Positions 59,201-64,000 of a DNA stretch of 64,000 nt are shown one piece after another. Numbering within the stretch: the first letter of the stretch is position 1; the number at the start of each line of letters is the position of its first letter. The notes beneath the pieces were generated by a model. It did no database searches. It saw only the letters and a list, made by a program, of their open reading frames with translations, and was not told the DNA's origin. This DNA is from Lophius americanus (taxonomy: Eukaryota; Chordata; Actinopteri; Lophiiformes; Lophiidae). Where the stretch lies: assembly GCA_037951165.1 (NCBI GenBank), contig JBBDHG010000008.1, positions 7,594,001 through 7,658,000 on the forward strand, read 5' to 3'. Both the position numbers and the translations under genes were made by a program.

Positions 59201-62200
59201 GAGGGATATTCTGGTTTTAGTTGAAAAAGGAAGGTGAGATGAAGAGTTTTTCTGCCGCGGCCTATTATTTACTTTTATTTTATTTTATTTTTTGTCTTCA
59301 TCGTGTAATTCCCTTTCCATCAGAACACTCCACTTGCAGGGCGTTGGCCGGACAGATTTCACCCTGTGGTACTCGGACATCCAGCGAGCAGCTGGTGGTA
59401 AAGGAAACACTCTAAGGGAACAGCAGCTAAGCCGAAACGACATCCCCATCATTGTGGACAGCTGCATTGCCTTCATCACTCAGTATGGTGAGGAGGAGGA
59501 GATGGTGTTGAGTACTAAATAGATCGTGCTGAGAAAACAGCCTCACACATAACACTGGCTGAGCTACTATCCACACACATTTAAAATATACCTTTTTTGA
59601 TTTATTTGTAAACTTTGGACAAAAGAAAACCACTCCCACGTTGACCTTTTCAAGGCCGTTTTTTTCTTGATGATGTTGGCTGTATATGGCTGTTGATCAA
59701 CAATCAGTCTGTCATCATTCCAACTAATATAGAAACAAATGTAGTTATATTAGCACTGGTCATGCGATGTGAAATATGGGTCTGATCCCAAGTGTCACTG
59801 TACCTGACTGACGATCTGAGTGTGCTCTGTAGGTCTGGGCCATGAGGGCATCTATAGGAAGAATGGCGCCAGGTCCAGGATCAAACTTCTGATGGACGAA
59901 TTTCGCAAAGATGCAAGAAATGTCAAGCTGAGGATCGGAGACCACTTCATTGAGGATGTCACAGACGTCCTGAAGAGGTTCTTCAGAGAAGTGGATGATC
60001 CCATCTTCATGGTCGAGCTCCACCCATTGTGGCAGAAGGCTGCCAGTAAGAGTTTAAGCTTATATTGACCCTCTGACAGATGATTCTAGAGACGTCTTAT
60101 CTATGTAGTATTTCTGGAAACAGAGAAACCTCCTCTTTTCAGTCATCATGACATTTAAATGCATATCAAACATCATCAGAGATCAACATTGGAAGGCTTT
60201 AACGACGAGAAGCAGGAACTTGACTGCTGAAACTGACTTTTCTACTTCCTGTGTTAGTTCCTTGAGGCCAGTTACTTATAAATGTACACAAACTTGGCTA
60301 ATAGAGTTGATTGTGATTCTGAATCATCAGATTAAGTTTTTGATGAGGTTTGGGTCTGTCACGCTTTCTGTTCAGAAGTCCCTCAGAAGAGTCAGAGATT
60401 GGACTGCTACAAAGAGATCATCCGGAGTCTCCCTCGGGTTAATAGGACCACGTTGGCTGCCCTCATCAGCCACCTTTACAGGTGAGCTCTTGCTAACACT
60501 GTAATAGAATTGTGTCGGATTAAGTGAACTCCCTTGTAACAGAGGCTCGTGTTTGATACGGGCCTGCATTACATTCTTTGACATATTTTAATGTAACCCT
60601 TAATTGATAGTTTTCCTGATTATTTAGACACCACAGGAACAAATCATAAAACCCATCATCATAAAACACACTGTTATTTCAGTCCCACAGTGACTGAAAT
60701 AATAATAAATAAATAATAAGTAATTATTAAATGTCTTAAGTTAATTAAGTTTTAATTAAGTAAATCAGTATTTTACTGCTATCAACATGTTCTCATCATC
60801 ATTCGTCAGTTTGTATACGACTCACTTTTTTCTCTTACTAATGTTAGATGAAACGGGGACAAAACGCCTCATTACAACCAGTACAATCTCTGGATGGTGG
60901 GAGATGCACTCAGTCTTTTTTCAATCAGGAATCTAGTAGTCCACCTAAAAGATTTGACGTGAGACATCAGAGAAATATCCCCATTGACCTGATTTCTCTA
61001 CTCCTTTTTCTGCGGAGGACAACAAACAACATCTGCAGCTTATCCTCCAGATGACAGGAAGCATGTGGAGCTGTTGTCTCACCAGTTCCTTTCTGGTCTA
61101 TGTTTGCTGCTTGTGTCAAGCATCCCCCCTGCCATTCTCAAAGCCAGACGTTTAATGAGGAAACACAGTTCCTATGAAACAGTCTGCATCTTAGCTTTAT
61201 TAGCATCTGTTGTGGTTGAATGTTTCTCTCAGAGTCCAGAAGTGTGCTGATCTGAACCAAATGTGCACAAAGAACCTGTCGCTGCTGTTTGCACCCAGTC
61301 TGTTCCAGACTGACGGCAAAGGAGAGCATGAGGTGAAGATAGTTGAAGATCTGATAGACAACTACCTGTATGTCTTTGATGTGAGTACCACTTGAGACAA
61401 GATCCAGTCGTCATCCTTTGACCCGTATAAAATGAACAAACCTCATCTATGATCTGTTTCAGATCGATGAGGAGCATCAGACACAGATAGAGCTGGAGGT
61501 CAGCCTCATTACCACCTGGAAGGACACACAGGTATTCAATGATGGTGTCATATAATGTTGTTGTCAGGCGATTCATTTCAGGTTATTTTATGTTGTTGGC
61601 GTGTTGTTATTGTTGTTATTGTTGTCATGAGTTTGCTGTTTCCTGTCAGGTTGTTCTTGTTGTTATCAAGTAATTGGTTTGGTAGTCAGGATGTTGTTGG
61701 TTGGTGATTGATGATCAAACAGATGATCTGTGACTGATGAGCGATTGATGTGTCCAGCTATCTCAGGCTGGTGATCTGATCATTGAAGTGTATCTGGAGA
61801 TGAAGATACCAGACTGCTGCATCACTCTCAAAGTGAGTCTGTTTATTTATAATAACTTATTCATGCCAAATAATGTAAATCCATGAGGAAAGAGACTCTC
61901 ACCTTCCACCCCTGTAGGTGTCTCCCACCATGTGTGCTGAGGAGCTGACCAATCAGGTTCTGTTCATGAGGAACATCCCGGCTGGAGACAAAGACATGTG
62001 GATGGCGTTTGAGGCCATTGAGGATGGACAGCTCGGTGAGACAACAACGGCATTTGTAAACTTGTACTTGTATATTAAACCTGTCTGCATACCTGTACTG
62101 ATGTGTTCAGGGAGCCTACTGACAGTCGTTCTTATTGTGTTGTTCCAGAGCGTCCATTACATCCCAAGGAGAAAGTCTTGGAGCAGGCTCTGCAGTGGTG

Positions 62201-62669
62201 CAAAATGGCCGACCCAAGCTCGGCCTATCTGGTGGTGAAGAGAGTTCCTAAAGGAGATGGCATCAACATTCTCACCTGTAGGTCCAACACTCAACCATTA
62301 CCTCAAACGATCTTTAAACCCCCTGCCTGGGCTTGTCATCATGTCCGTTTGTCCATCTGCCTGTCCGTCCAGCATACAAGTGTGAGATCATGAAGATTGG
62401 TCTGTTGAGGTGTCGTGAGGAGCCTCCTAAGCTTCTTCAGGGGAACAAGTTCCAGGAGAGAACGTTCCAGATCAAAGAGCACAAACTGCTGCTGCTTAAA
62501 GACAAAAAGGTAACAACTGGGTTCACGGGAACCAGTGAGAGCTCTATCAAAGTCCAATTTCCTAATTTGTTTGTGCTGTTGTTCAGAGCATCAAAGCAGA
62601 GAAGGAGTGGTCTCTGAAGTCAATGAAGATCTATATCGGCATCCGGAGGAAACTGAAGGCTCCAACCAG
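41183..62669 (+). CDS. arap3: arap3: ArfGAP/RhoGAP with SAM, five PH and RA domains (3' part outside window)
   Basis: Twenty-nine coding exons join in frame to 1464 codons and two bases. Approximate residues: SAM 13-78, Pro/Ser linker to 460, PH1 468-557, PH2 576-662, ArfGAP 665-795 (zinc ligands C682, C685, C702, C705 and R710), PH3 857-962, PH4 979-1085, RhoGAP 1087-1265 (arginine finger R1114 in GIYRKNG), RA 1289-1392, PH5 from 1399. ARAP3 is a PI(3,4,5)P3-regulated GAP for Arf6 and RhoA, with RhoGAP activity stimulated by Rap-GTP through RA; it acts at the plasma membrane on actin and adhesion. ARAP3 rather than ARAP1 is indicated by GHRKRILRL, PKPRTVF, DYEVAEKIWSNR, FQTDGKGEHEV and ERPLHPKEKVLEQALQWC. 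Human ARAP3 has 1544 residues with PH1 near 290, so the linker here is longer. The final exons lie past 64000. Confidence 0.96.
41257..43271. other. arap3 intron 1
   Basis: No repeat family or exon was recognised in this 2-kb intron. The 102-codon minus-strand ORF at 42216-42524 and the ORF at 42677-42892 have no known motif. Confidence 0.5.
43272..44201 (+). CDS. arap3: arap3 coding exon 2 (SAM end and Pro-rich linker)
   Basis: This 930-bp exon finishes SAM (LGITATGHRKRILRLVNYIQ), then codes for a Pro/Ser/Arg-rich disordered linker. It includes KPVPKPRTVF at residues 131-140, which fits the PxxxPR motif bound by CIN85/CD2AP SH3 domains, several PPxPPR-like strings, and a tyrosine in NEIYWG (about 296) matching human NSIYFG. 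The acceptor ends CACCTACAG and the donor is GTAGGC. Confidence 0.95.
44290..44372 (+). repeat. Cryptic (CTAC)n-type repeat, small block
   Basis: CCTACCTGCTTGGCCACCCA, CCTACTTAACCACCTACTG and CTAACCTACC form an irregular CTAC/CCAC run in arap3 intron 2. It resembles the larger block at 45630-46175. Confidence 0.65.
45630..46175 (+). repeat. Cryptic (CTAC/CTAA)n repeat in arap3 intron 2
   Basis: ACCTACC, CTAACTGACC and TACCTAC variants recur for over 500 bases. A longer unit (ACTGATGGAAGGACCATTG preceded by CCTACC) occurs twice, at about 45668 and 45894, so there are also higher-order duplications. Confidence 0.8.
46533..46573 (+). CDS. arap3: arap3 coding exon 3 (41-bp small exon)
   Basis: It encodes GSTLSNNSSGSAR, a Ser/Asn-rich linker piece. 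The acceptor is TTTATTTTCAG and the donor GTCAGT is at 46574. Phases (2 in, 1 out) fit exons 2 and 4 exactly. Skipping it would shift the frame, since 41 is not a multiple of three. Confidence 0.78.
46790..46872 (+). CDS. arap3: arap3 coding exon 4
   Basis: It encodes ASTDDPEEEISPYCETVFQS and RRNPLTYE, an acidic linker with a tyrosine motif. The acceptor is GTTTGTGTTCAACAG and the donor GTATCA is at 46873, phase 0. Confidence 0.82.
46977..47044 (+). CDS. arap3: arap3 coding exon 5
   Basis: It encodes SEKTPLEDRDMRRVDEKPAE then DH, a charged linker. The acceptor is TTTGTCCTGCAG and the donor GTAAGA is at 47045, leaving GG of a glycine codon. Confidence 0.82.
47440..48300 (-). mobile_element. 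Rex3/RTE-type LINE fragment (second copy)
   Basis: On the minus strand the remnant reads GVLREYGVTEQKLRAIQSLY, a QGG..LSPI block, then SAVMCALCRTAVVKKELSLK, SIYVPTLDYGHTLWVVTERL and FEMSFLLRMA. These are RT palm, thumb and C-terminal motifs of the same clade as the copy at 32452-34378, but this copy extends further 3' and lacks the endonuclease. The FADD box is deleted and the frame is broken. It is inserted antisense in arap3 intron 5. Confidence 0.8.
48968..49165 (+). mobile_element. Tc1-like transposon, left-end fragment
   Basis: TGATGTGAAAACCACTGACA, AACATGATTATCTCACTAC, AATGGCACCTATCTGCGGG, ATATATTAGG and a TTTGACAAAGTCCAAATG string follow the left side of the same Tc1 family as 15360-15785. 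The transposase start (a GlyLys.. then FDKVQM stretch) is decayed and the rest is missing. Confidence 0.68.
49439..49678 (+). CDS. arap3: arap3 coding exon 6 (linker to PH1 start)
   Basis: It ends with DLTISPYASYTSS and IISGWLDKLSPQG, the conserved entry to PH1 also seen in human ARAP3 (SPYASF..LSGWLDKLSPQG). The acceptor is TTTTTTCAAG and the donor GTGCGT is at 49679, phase 2. Confidence 0.93.
50386..51669 (-). mobile_element. Tc1/mariner element with both ends, dead transposase
   Basis: The left end CAGTGAATTGAGAAAGTTTT..CAGACCCCTTCACTTTTTTC and the inverted right end CAATGCATTAAGAGAGAATT..AAACCCCTTTACTTTTCC are imperfect inverted repeats. Both are flanked by TA (50384-50385 and 51670-51671), the Tc1/mariner target. 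The 1284-bp body matches, by recall, a widespread fish Tc1 family whose transposase runs on the minus strand. Recognisable remnants include CACCTTTGGCAGCAATAACA and GGCTCTGGCTGGTCCACT on the + strand. Deletions and stops leave no long ORF. It lies in arap3 intron 6. Confidence 0.85.
52150..52390 (+). repeat. Cryptic repeat, TTTTCAACAGGATAGCATG-type unit
   Basis: Four to five diverged units carrying TTTTCAACA(G/A)GATA(G/A)CATG and TTAGCA(C/T)TAGTTGTT occur in tandem in arap3 intron 6. Confidence 0.75.
52597..52666 (+). CDS. arap3: arap3 coding exon 7 (PH1)
   Basis: It encodes NYVFQKRYVKFDGKNLMYFG and SEK: strands two to four of PH1 with the basic K/R and F residues that in PI(3,4,5)P3-binding PH domains contact the lipid head. 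The acceptor is TTATTTTTCAG and the donor GTACAA is at 52667, phase 0. Confidence 0.95.
53210..53330 (+). CDS. arap3: arap3 coding exon 8 (PH1)
   Basis: It encodes DAYPKGVIPLAAIQMARPAK, DNKFEIVTSHRIFVFRTDNE. The acceptor is TTCCCTGTTCCCTGTTAG and the donor GTAAAC is at 53331, phase 1. A 150-codon minus-strand ORF (52931-53383) is antisense to it and not a gene. Confidence 0.95.
53634..53818 (+). CDS. arap3: arap3 coding exon 9 (PH1 end, PH2 start)
   Basis: It encodes VLKRRWVGTLQEHVRDQ, the last PH1 helix, then HGILELKGTKSKVYIAINT and WIYKSEQ of PH2. The acceptor at 53633 (GACATTGTATCAG) has no good pyrimidine tract, but it alone joins exon 8 in frame and gives the same spacing as human ARAP3 between RTE and W..TLQ. 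The donor is GTGAGA at 53819. Confidence 0.85.
54665..54771 (+). CDS. arap3: arap3 coding exon 10 (PH2)
   Basis: It encodes CFRNGIGITLIEARGATIRD, then KHKSFDLITPYKSF. The acceptor is TGCGTCTGTCTGCAG and the donor GTACGA is at 54772, phase 2. Confidence 0.95.
55156..55355 (+). CDS. arap3: arap3 coding exon 11 (PH2 end, ArfGAP zinc finger)
   Basis: It completes PH2 (FTAESDREKREWMEALQE) and enters ArfGAP with DYEVAEKIWSNRSNRMCADC, then PDWASINLCVVICKNCAG. The zinc site is CxxC-x16-CxxC, intact. The acceptor is GCTCCGCCTCCTCAG and the donor GTACCT is at 55356. Confidence 0.96.
55481..55566 (+). CDS. arap3: arap3 coding exon 12 (ArfGAP catalytic arginine)
   Basis: It encodes QHRGLGTMVSKVQSLKLDTS and VWSNEIVQ. 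The arginine of QHRGLG is the conserved ArfGAP arginine, four residues after the last zinc cysteine plus one. The acceptor is TTTCTCTGTGCAG and the donor GTGACT is at 55567, phase 0. Confidence 0.96.
56393..56575 (+). CDS. arap3: arap3 coding exon 13 (ArfGAP end)
   Basis: It encodes LFIMLGNDRANDFWAARL to FITQKYRDGRYRLSHP and the EELLK helix that ends ArfGAP. The acceptor is GTTTGTGTATGTCAG and the donor GTTTGA is at 56576. The exon is exactly 61 codons, phase 0 to 0. Confidence 0.95.
56690..57117 (+). repeat. Dispersed repeat, copy B, with (TTA)n tail
   Basis: GCGATAACTCAAAAACTATT, TGTATTTCTGACACTTGGG, CAACCATTGATCTGATTTGG and CTTTTTGGGGATAAACTC lie in the same order as the diverged copy at 17240-17600. 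The end ATAAATGAAATGTA plus (TTA)n resembles an L2-type tail. The element class is unresolved. The ORF 56920-57126 is not a gene. Confidence 0.55.
57270..57410 (+). repeat. Cryptic TTGTTGACTAG-type repeat in arap3 intron 13
   Basis: TTGGTTTGTTGACCAGATAA, CATTACTTTCTTGACTAGG and similar units repeat about every 30-40 bases. The unit is the same as in the longer block at 58375-58830. Confidence 0.6.
57483..57624 (+). CDS. arap3: arap3 coding exon 14 (post-ArfGAP helical region)
   Basis: It encodes VLCSAVSEQTLLKTVTQIFS and then a His-rich linker. It corresponds to the LLQALCAAV region of human ARAP3, where ankyrin repeats are weak. No clear ankyrin consensus is seen. The donor is GTTTGA at 57625. 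Confidence 0.88.
57761..57862 (+). CDS. arap3: arap3 coding exon 15 (PH3 start)
   Basis: It encodes DPSVYDEIMQPVLHSGYLYK and SGSHRGTLSRKTRE, the first PH3 strands. The acceptor is TTCTCCTCTCAG and the donor GTGGGT is at 57863. Confidence 0.93.
58016..58169 (+). CDS. arap3: arap3 coding exon 16 (PH3)
   Basis: It encodes DFQKFWCTVDQSLLFYESD, QISVKDIVCLGVSRPD and NNGFLD. The acceptor is GTCCTCCTTTTAG and the donor GTATGC is at 58170. Confidence 0.95.
58244..58346 (+). CDS. arap3: arap3 coding exon 17 (PH3 end)
   Basis: It encodes FRYTFELYLTSEKLYQFG to LHSWTRSIGK, the closing PH3 helix with its conserved Trp. The acceptor is CTCTGTCCTGCAG and the donor GTCTGA is at 58347, phase 0. Confidence 0.95.
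58375..58830 (+). repeat. Cryptic TTTGTTGACTAGCTAACATT-type repeat in arap3 intron 17
   Basis: More than ten diverged units combining GCTAACATTA, TTTTGTTGACT and similar words fill this intron. Spacing is irregular, so this is an old, slipped array. Confidence 0.7.
58894..59092 (+). CDS. arap3: arap3 coding exon 18 (PH4)
   Basis: It encodes CLMTREFERVGLLRYRAM, QQWKEAYFVLQKSNLFICPQ and IINLNRLQEL of PH4. The acceptor is CTGTCTCTGTCAG and the donor GTCAGT is at 59093, phase 1. Confidence 0.94.
59170..59233 (+). CDS. arap3: arap3 coding exon 19 (PH4)
   Basis: This 64-bp exon encodes SITSESENHEKRDILVLVEK and GR, matching the VLVETGR strand of human PH4. The acceptor is TTTTTGTTTAAG and the donor GTGAGA is at 59234. 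Confidence 0.93.
59324..59487 (+). CDS. arap3: arap3 coding exon 20 (PH4 end, RhoGAP start)
   Basis: It encodes TLHLQGVGRTDFTLWYSDIQ, closing PH4, then REQQLSRNDIPIIVDSCIAF of RhoGAP. The acceptor is TTCCCTTTCCATCAG and the donor GTGAGG is at 59488. Confidence 0.95.
59833..60045 (+). CDS. arap3: arap3 coding exon 21 (RhoGAP arginine finger)
   Basis: It encodes LGHEGIYRKNGARSRIKLLM, then DHFIEDVTDVLKRFFREVDD. The arginine of GIYRKNG is the RhoGAP arginine finger and KRFFRE the G-protein contact helix; both are intact. The acceptor is GTGTGCTCTGTAG and the donor GTAAGA is at 60046. Confidence 0.96.
60376..60481 (+). CDS. arap3: arap3 coding exon 22 (RhoGAP)
   Basis: It encodes KVPQKSQRLDCYKEIIRSLP and RVNRTTLAALISHLY. 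The acceptor is ACGCTTTCTGTTCAG and the donor GTGAGC is at 60482. Confidence 0.95.
61233..61380 (+). CDS. arap3: arap3 coding exon 23 (RhoGAP end)
   Basis: It encodes VQKCADLNQMCTKNLSLLFA, PSLFQTDGKGEHEVKIVEDL and the YLYVFD end of RhoGAP. The NQMCT.NL.LLFAPS string is specific to ARAP3; ARAP1 has NQMNVHNLAIVFGP. The donor is GTGAGT at 61381, phase 0. Confidence 0.96.
61463..61531 (+). CDS. arap3: arap3 coding exon 24 (RhoGAP-RA linker)
   Basis: Twenty-three codons, IDEEHQTQIELEVSLITTWK and DTQ, link RhoGAP and RA. The acceptor is CTGTTTCAG and the donor GTATTC is at 61532. Confidence 0.94.
61585..61720 (+). repeat. GTT-rich cryptic repeat
   Basis: GTTGTTATT, GTTGTTGGC and GTTGTTGGTTGG variants recur in arap3 intron 24. 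It is low complexity only. Confidence 0.6.
61758..61832 (+). CDS. arap3: arap3 coding exon 25 (RA start)
   Basis: It encodes LSQAGDLIIEVYLEMKIPD and CCITLK, the first RA strands. The acceptor is GATGTGTCCAG and the donor GTGAGT is at 61833. Confidence 0.94.
61918..62035 (+). CDS. arap3: arap3 coding exon 26 (RA)
   Basis: It encodes VSPTMCAEELTNQVLFMRNI and KDMWMAFEAIEDGQL of the Ras-association domain that in ARAP3 binds Rap-GTP. The acceptor is CACCCCTGTAG and the donor GTGAGA is at 62036. Confidence 0.95.
62149..62277 (+). CDS. arap3: arap3 coding exon 27 (RA end)
   Basis: It encodes ERPLHPKEKVLEQALQWCK, AYLVVKRVPKGDGINILT. The first string is almost identical to human ARAP3. The acceptor is GTTGTTCCAG and the donor GTAGGT is at 62278. 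Confidence 0.96.
62373..62509 (+). CDS. arap3: arap3 coding exon 28 (PH5 start)
   Basis: It encodes SYKCEIMKIGLLRCREEPPK, QGNKFQERTFQIKEHKLLLL and KDKK. The acceptor is CTGTCCGTCCAG and the donor GTAACA is at 62510, phase 0. Confidence 0.95.
62587..62669 (+). CDS. arap3: arap3 coding exon 29 (PH5, last exon in window)
   Basis: It encodes SIKAEKEWSLKSMKIYIGIR and RKLKAPT, matching human PH5 up to KKLKPPT. The donor GTAACA at 62670 leaves two bases of a codon, so at least one further exon is required. None was recognised up to 64000. Confidence 0.93.
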
Positions 62670-62841
62670 GTAACATGAGGATCAACTTTGTTCCAAAACC
62701 AGCTCATGGTCTAAAATGCACTTAGGTTATTTCCAACTCCATCCTGATGTTTACAGAATGGATAATCAGGACGTAAAGTAAGGCTCAGGACACAAAAGGG
62801 GGCCATACTTTATGGGCATATCCTGGGCTTGTGCTCTTAAT

Positions 62842-62907
62842 AAGAGAATACATCTCTTACCATGAATAATAAGAGTATTATTATTATTATAAGAGATGTA
62901 TTCTCTT
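62842..62907. repeat. Perfect 18-bp inverted repeat
   Basis: AAGAGAATACATCTCTTA (62842-62859) is matched exactly by its reverse complement TAAGAGATGTATTCTCTT (62890-62907) across a 30-base spacer containing an (ATT)n run. It lies just after the last recognised arap3 exon. Confidence 0.92.
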
Positions 62908-62909
62908 AA

Positions 62910-64000
62910 TTATACATAATACAATTAGATTTTCCTCTCTCATTCTATTTAAAAGCCAGGTGCGTGCTGTTTAATACACCTAGAGCATTAAACATCATCA
63001 CACGTCTTAACAGTCTCCACATTTTCTGTCCCATCAACAACTCCATTTAACTGCATATGAGTAAATATATCATGGTAAAGGTGGGTTTGGAATTTTCAAC
63101 CTATAGGGCGAAAGGCAACATCTGCAGAGAGACGAGACGAAAGCTGGTGGCAAGCTGAGGAGGTATCTCACCCAAGGGGCAATCCTGGATCATCAAAGAC
63201 TCACCTGAATCTTTGGAAAATGGAAGGAACTAGAATAAGCTTTATTATCTGAGTTTGATGATTGGTTAAGGGCCAAAGAACCGAAACCAATGGGTTGGAG
63301 AAGATCTGTCAAATCCTTTATGCTGAATGCAAAGCAAGTCTGTTGTCGAGGGACACACACTTGGAGGCACAATCAGTTTTTTTTGCACCTAGCTATTATC
63401 GTGGAAAGAAGGAGAACATGACCTACCAAACACTGGGGCCTTCATACCAGTGGGACAGTTCTTAGAATCCAACCATTAAAAGGAACTCAAACTTACTGGA
63501 GACAGCAATTGACTAGAAAATGCAGTTTAATATAGACCAATGTCTCTGCACAGGTGTAGATAATAGTAATAGTTGTCCACATGCAGATGTGCAGTAGTTC
63601 AATAAGAGGAACACACATGGTGTGTAGTCATTTGATGATAATCAGGTACACACGCGGTTTGTAGTGAGGTAGCAGAGTCTGACTGCAGTCGGGACAAAGG
63701 ACGCTCAGTCTTACACTGTGGGTGTCGCAGTCCGCCGCTGAATGAGCTACTCAGTGCTCCCACAGTCTCATGTAGGGGGTGAGAGGTGTTGTATGATATA
63801 GGATGTATGTATAGTAGATCACAGAGGGTCTGGTGTTTGAACGAAGAAGCCTAAAGGCCGCTTAGCTTGGCTGGAGTACACTGTCACTCCCAATGGAGCT
63901 GCAGAGGATTTGTTTCCAAATCAACCAGCAGGCTGCTGGAACAATTGGGAGTCCAAAGACAAGCCCTCCCAAAGGCTGTACTGTTGCTCGGAGGCGGCTG
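62910..64000. other. arap3 intron or downstream region, no exon recognised
   Basis: The PH5 continuation and C-terminal tail expected after exon 29 were not found here. The region from about 63650 to the end (AGTCTGACTGCAGTCGGGAC and following) is more GC-rich and has the look of a dispersed repeat, but I cannot name it. The ORF at 63262-63465 has no known motif. Confidence 0.45.

Noticed and set aside
41183..62669. Assignment of the large gene to arap1 because a STARD10-type gene is its neighbour
   Set aside because: Synteny suggests arap1, but several stretches (GHRKRILRL, MCTKNLSLLFAPS, ERPLHPKEKVLEQALQWC) follow ARAP3 and differ from ARAP1.
1..64000. CRISPR array, tRNA, rRNA or prokaryotic-type operon
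   Set aside because: The tandem repeats present have no spacer structure, no cloverleaf or rRNA core was seen, and the gene structure is that of a vertebrate.

Overview
The window is nuclear DNA from a ray-finned fish, most likely a percomorph-type teleost. It is AT-rich and intron-rich, and it carries the usual teleost repeat set: Tc1/mariner DNA transposons, Rex3/RTE-type and L2-type LINE fragments, and a Gmr1-like Ty3/gypsy retrotransposon. Vertebrate GT..AG exons are easy to follow.

Two real protein-coding genes are visible, both on the + strand and head-to-tail. (1) A STARD10-type START-domain lipid transfer protein gene has six coding exons between 14382 and 24818. From the first in-frame ATG in the earliest exon I can see (14401) they give a 261-residue protein; any extra upstream N-terminal exon was not found. 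(2) The arap3 gene (Arf GAP plus Rho GAP, PI(3,4,5)P3-regulated) has 29 consecutive coding exons from 41183 to 62669. Their phases join without a break into 1464 codons plus two bases. They encode SAM, a long Pro/Ser-rich linker, PH1, PH2, ArfGAP, PH3, PH4, RhoGAP, RA and the first part of PH5. The last exons lie beyond the right edge. A TATA-like motif and a non-coding exon ending at a consensus donor (about 28950-29032) may be a distal arap3 promoter.

Layout: 1-14380 is intergenic and repeat-bearing (a 20-bp minisatellite at 2.3-3.1 kb, the Gmr1-like element at 5.2-7.0 kb). 14.4-24.8 kb is stard10-like, with a 7.2-kb first intron holding Tc1 and L2 remnants. 24.8-41.1 kb is intergenic or arap3 5' intron, with a Rex3 copy and a foldback element. 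41.2-62.7 kb is arap3, whose introns hold a Rex3 fragment, a nearly end-to-end Tc1 element and several cryptic simple repeats. 62.7-64 kb is arap3 intron or downstream sequence with no recognised exon.

The most interesting points are these. The stard10-like/arap3 tandem has the same order and orientation as mammalian STARD10-ARAP1, suggesting an ancient whole-genome-duplication (ohnolog) block that kept a START gene beside arap3 in fish. The gypsy-type element has its integrase C-terminus in front of reverse transcriptase. A roughly 480-bp foldback element has arms that pair over most of its length. I saw no new enzymatic system, CRISPR array, tRNA or rRNA. Nothing here was checked by alignment software; family calls come from reading the translations.
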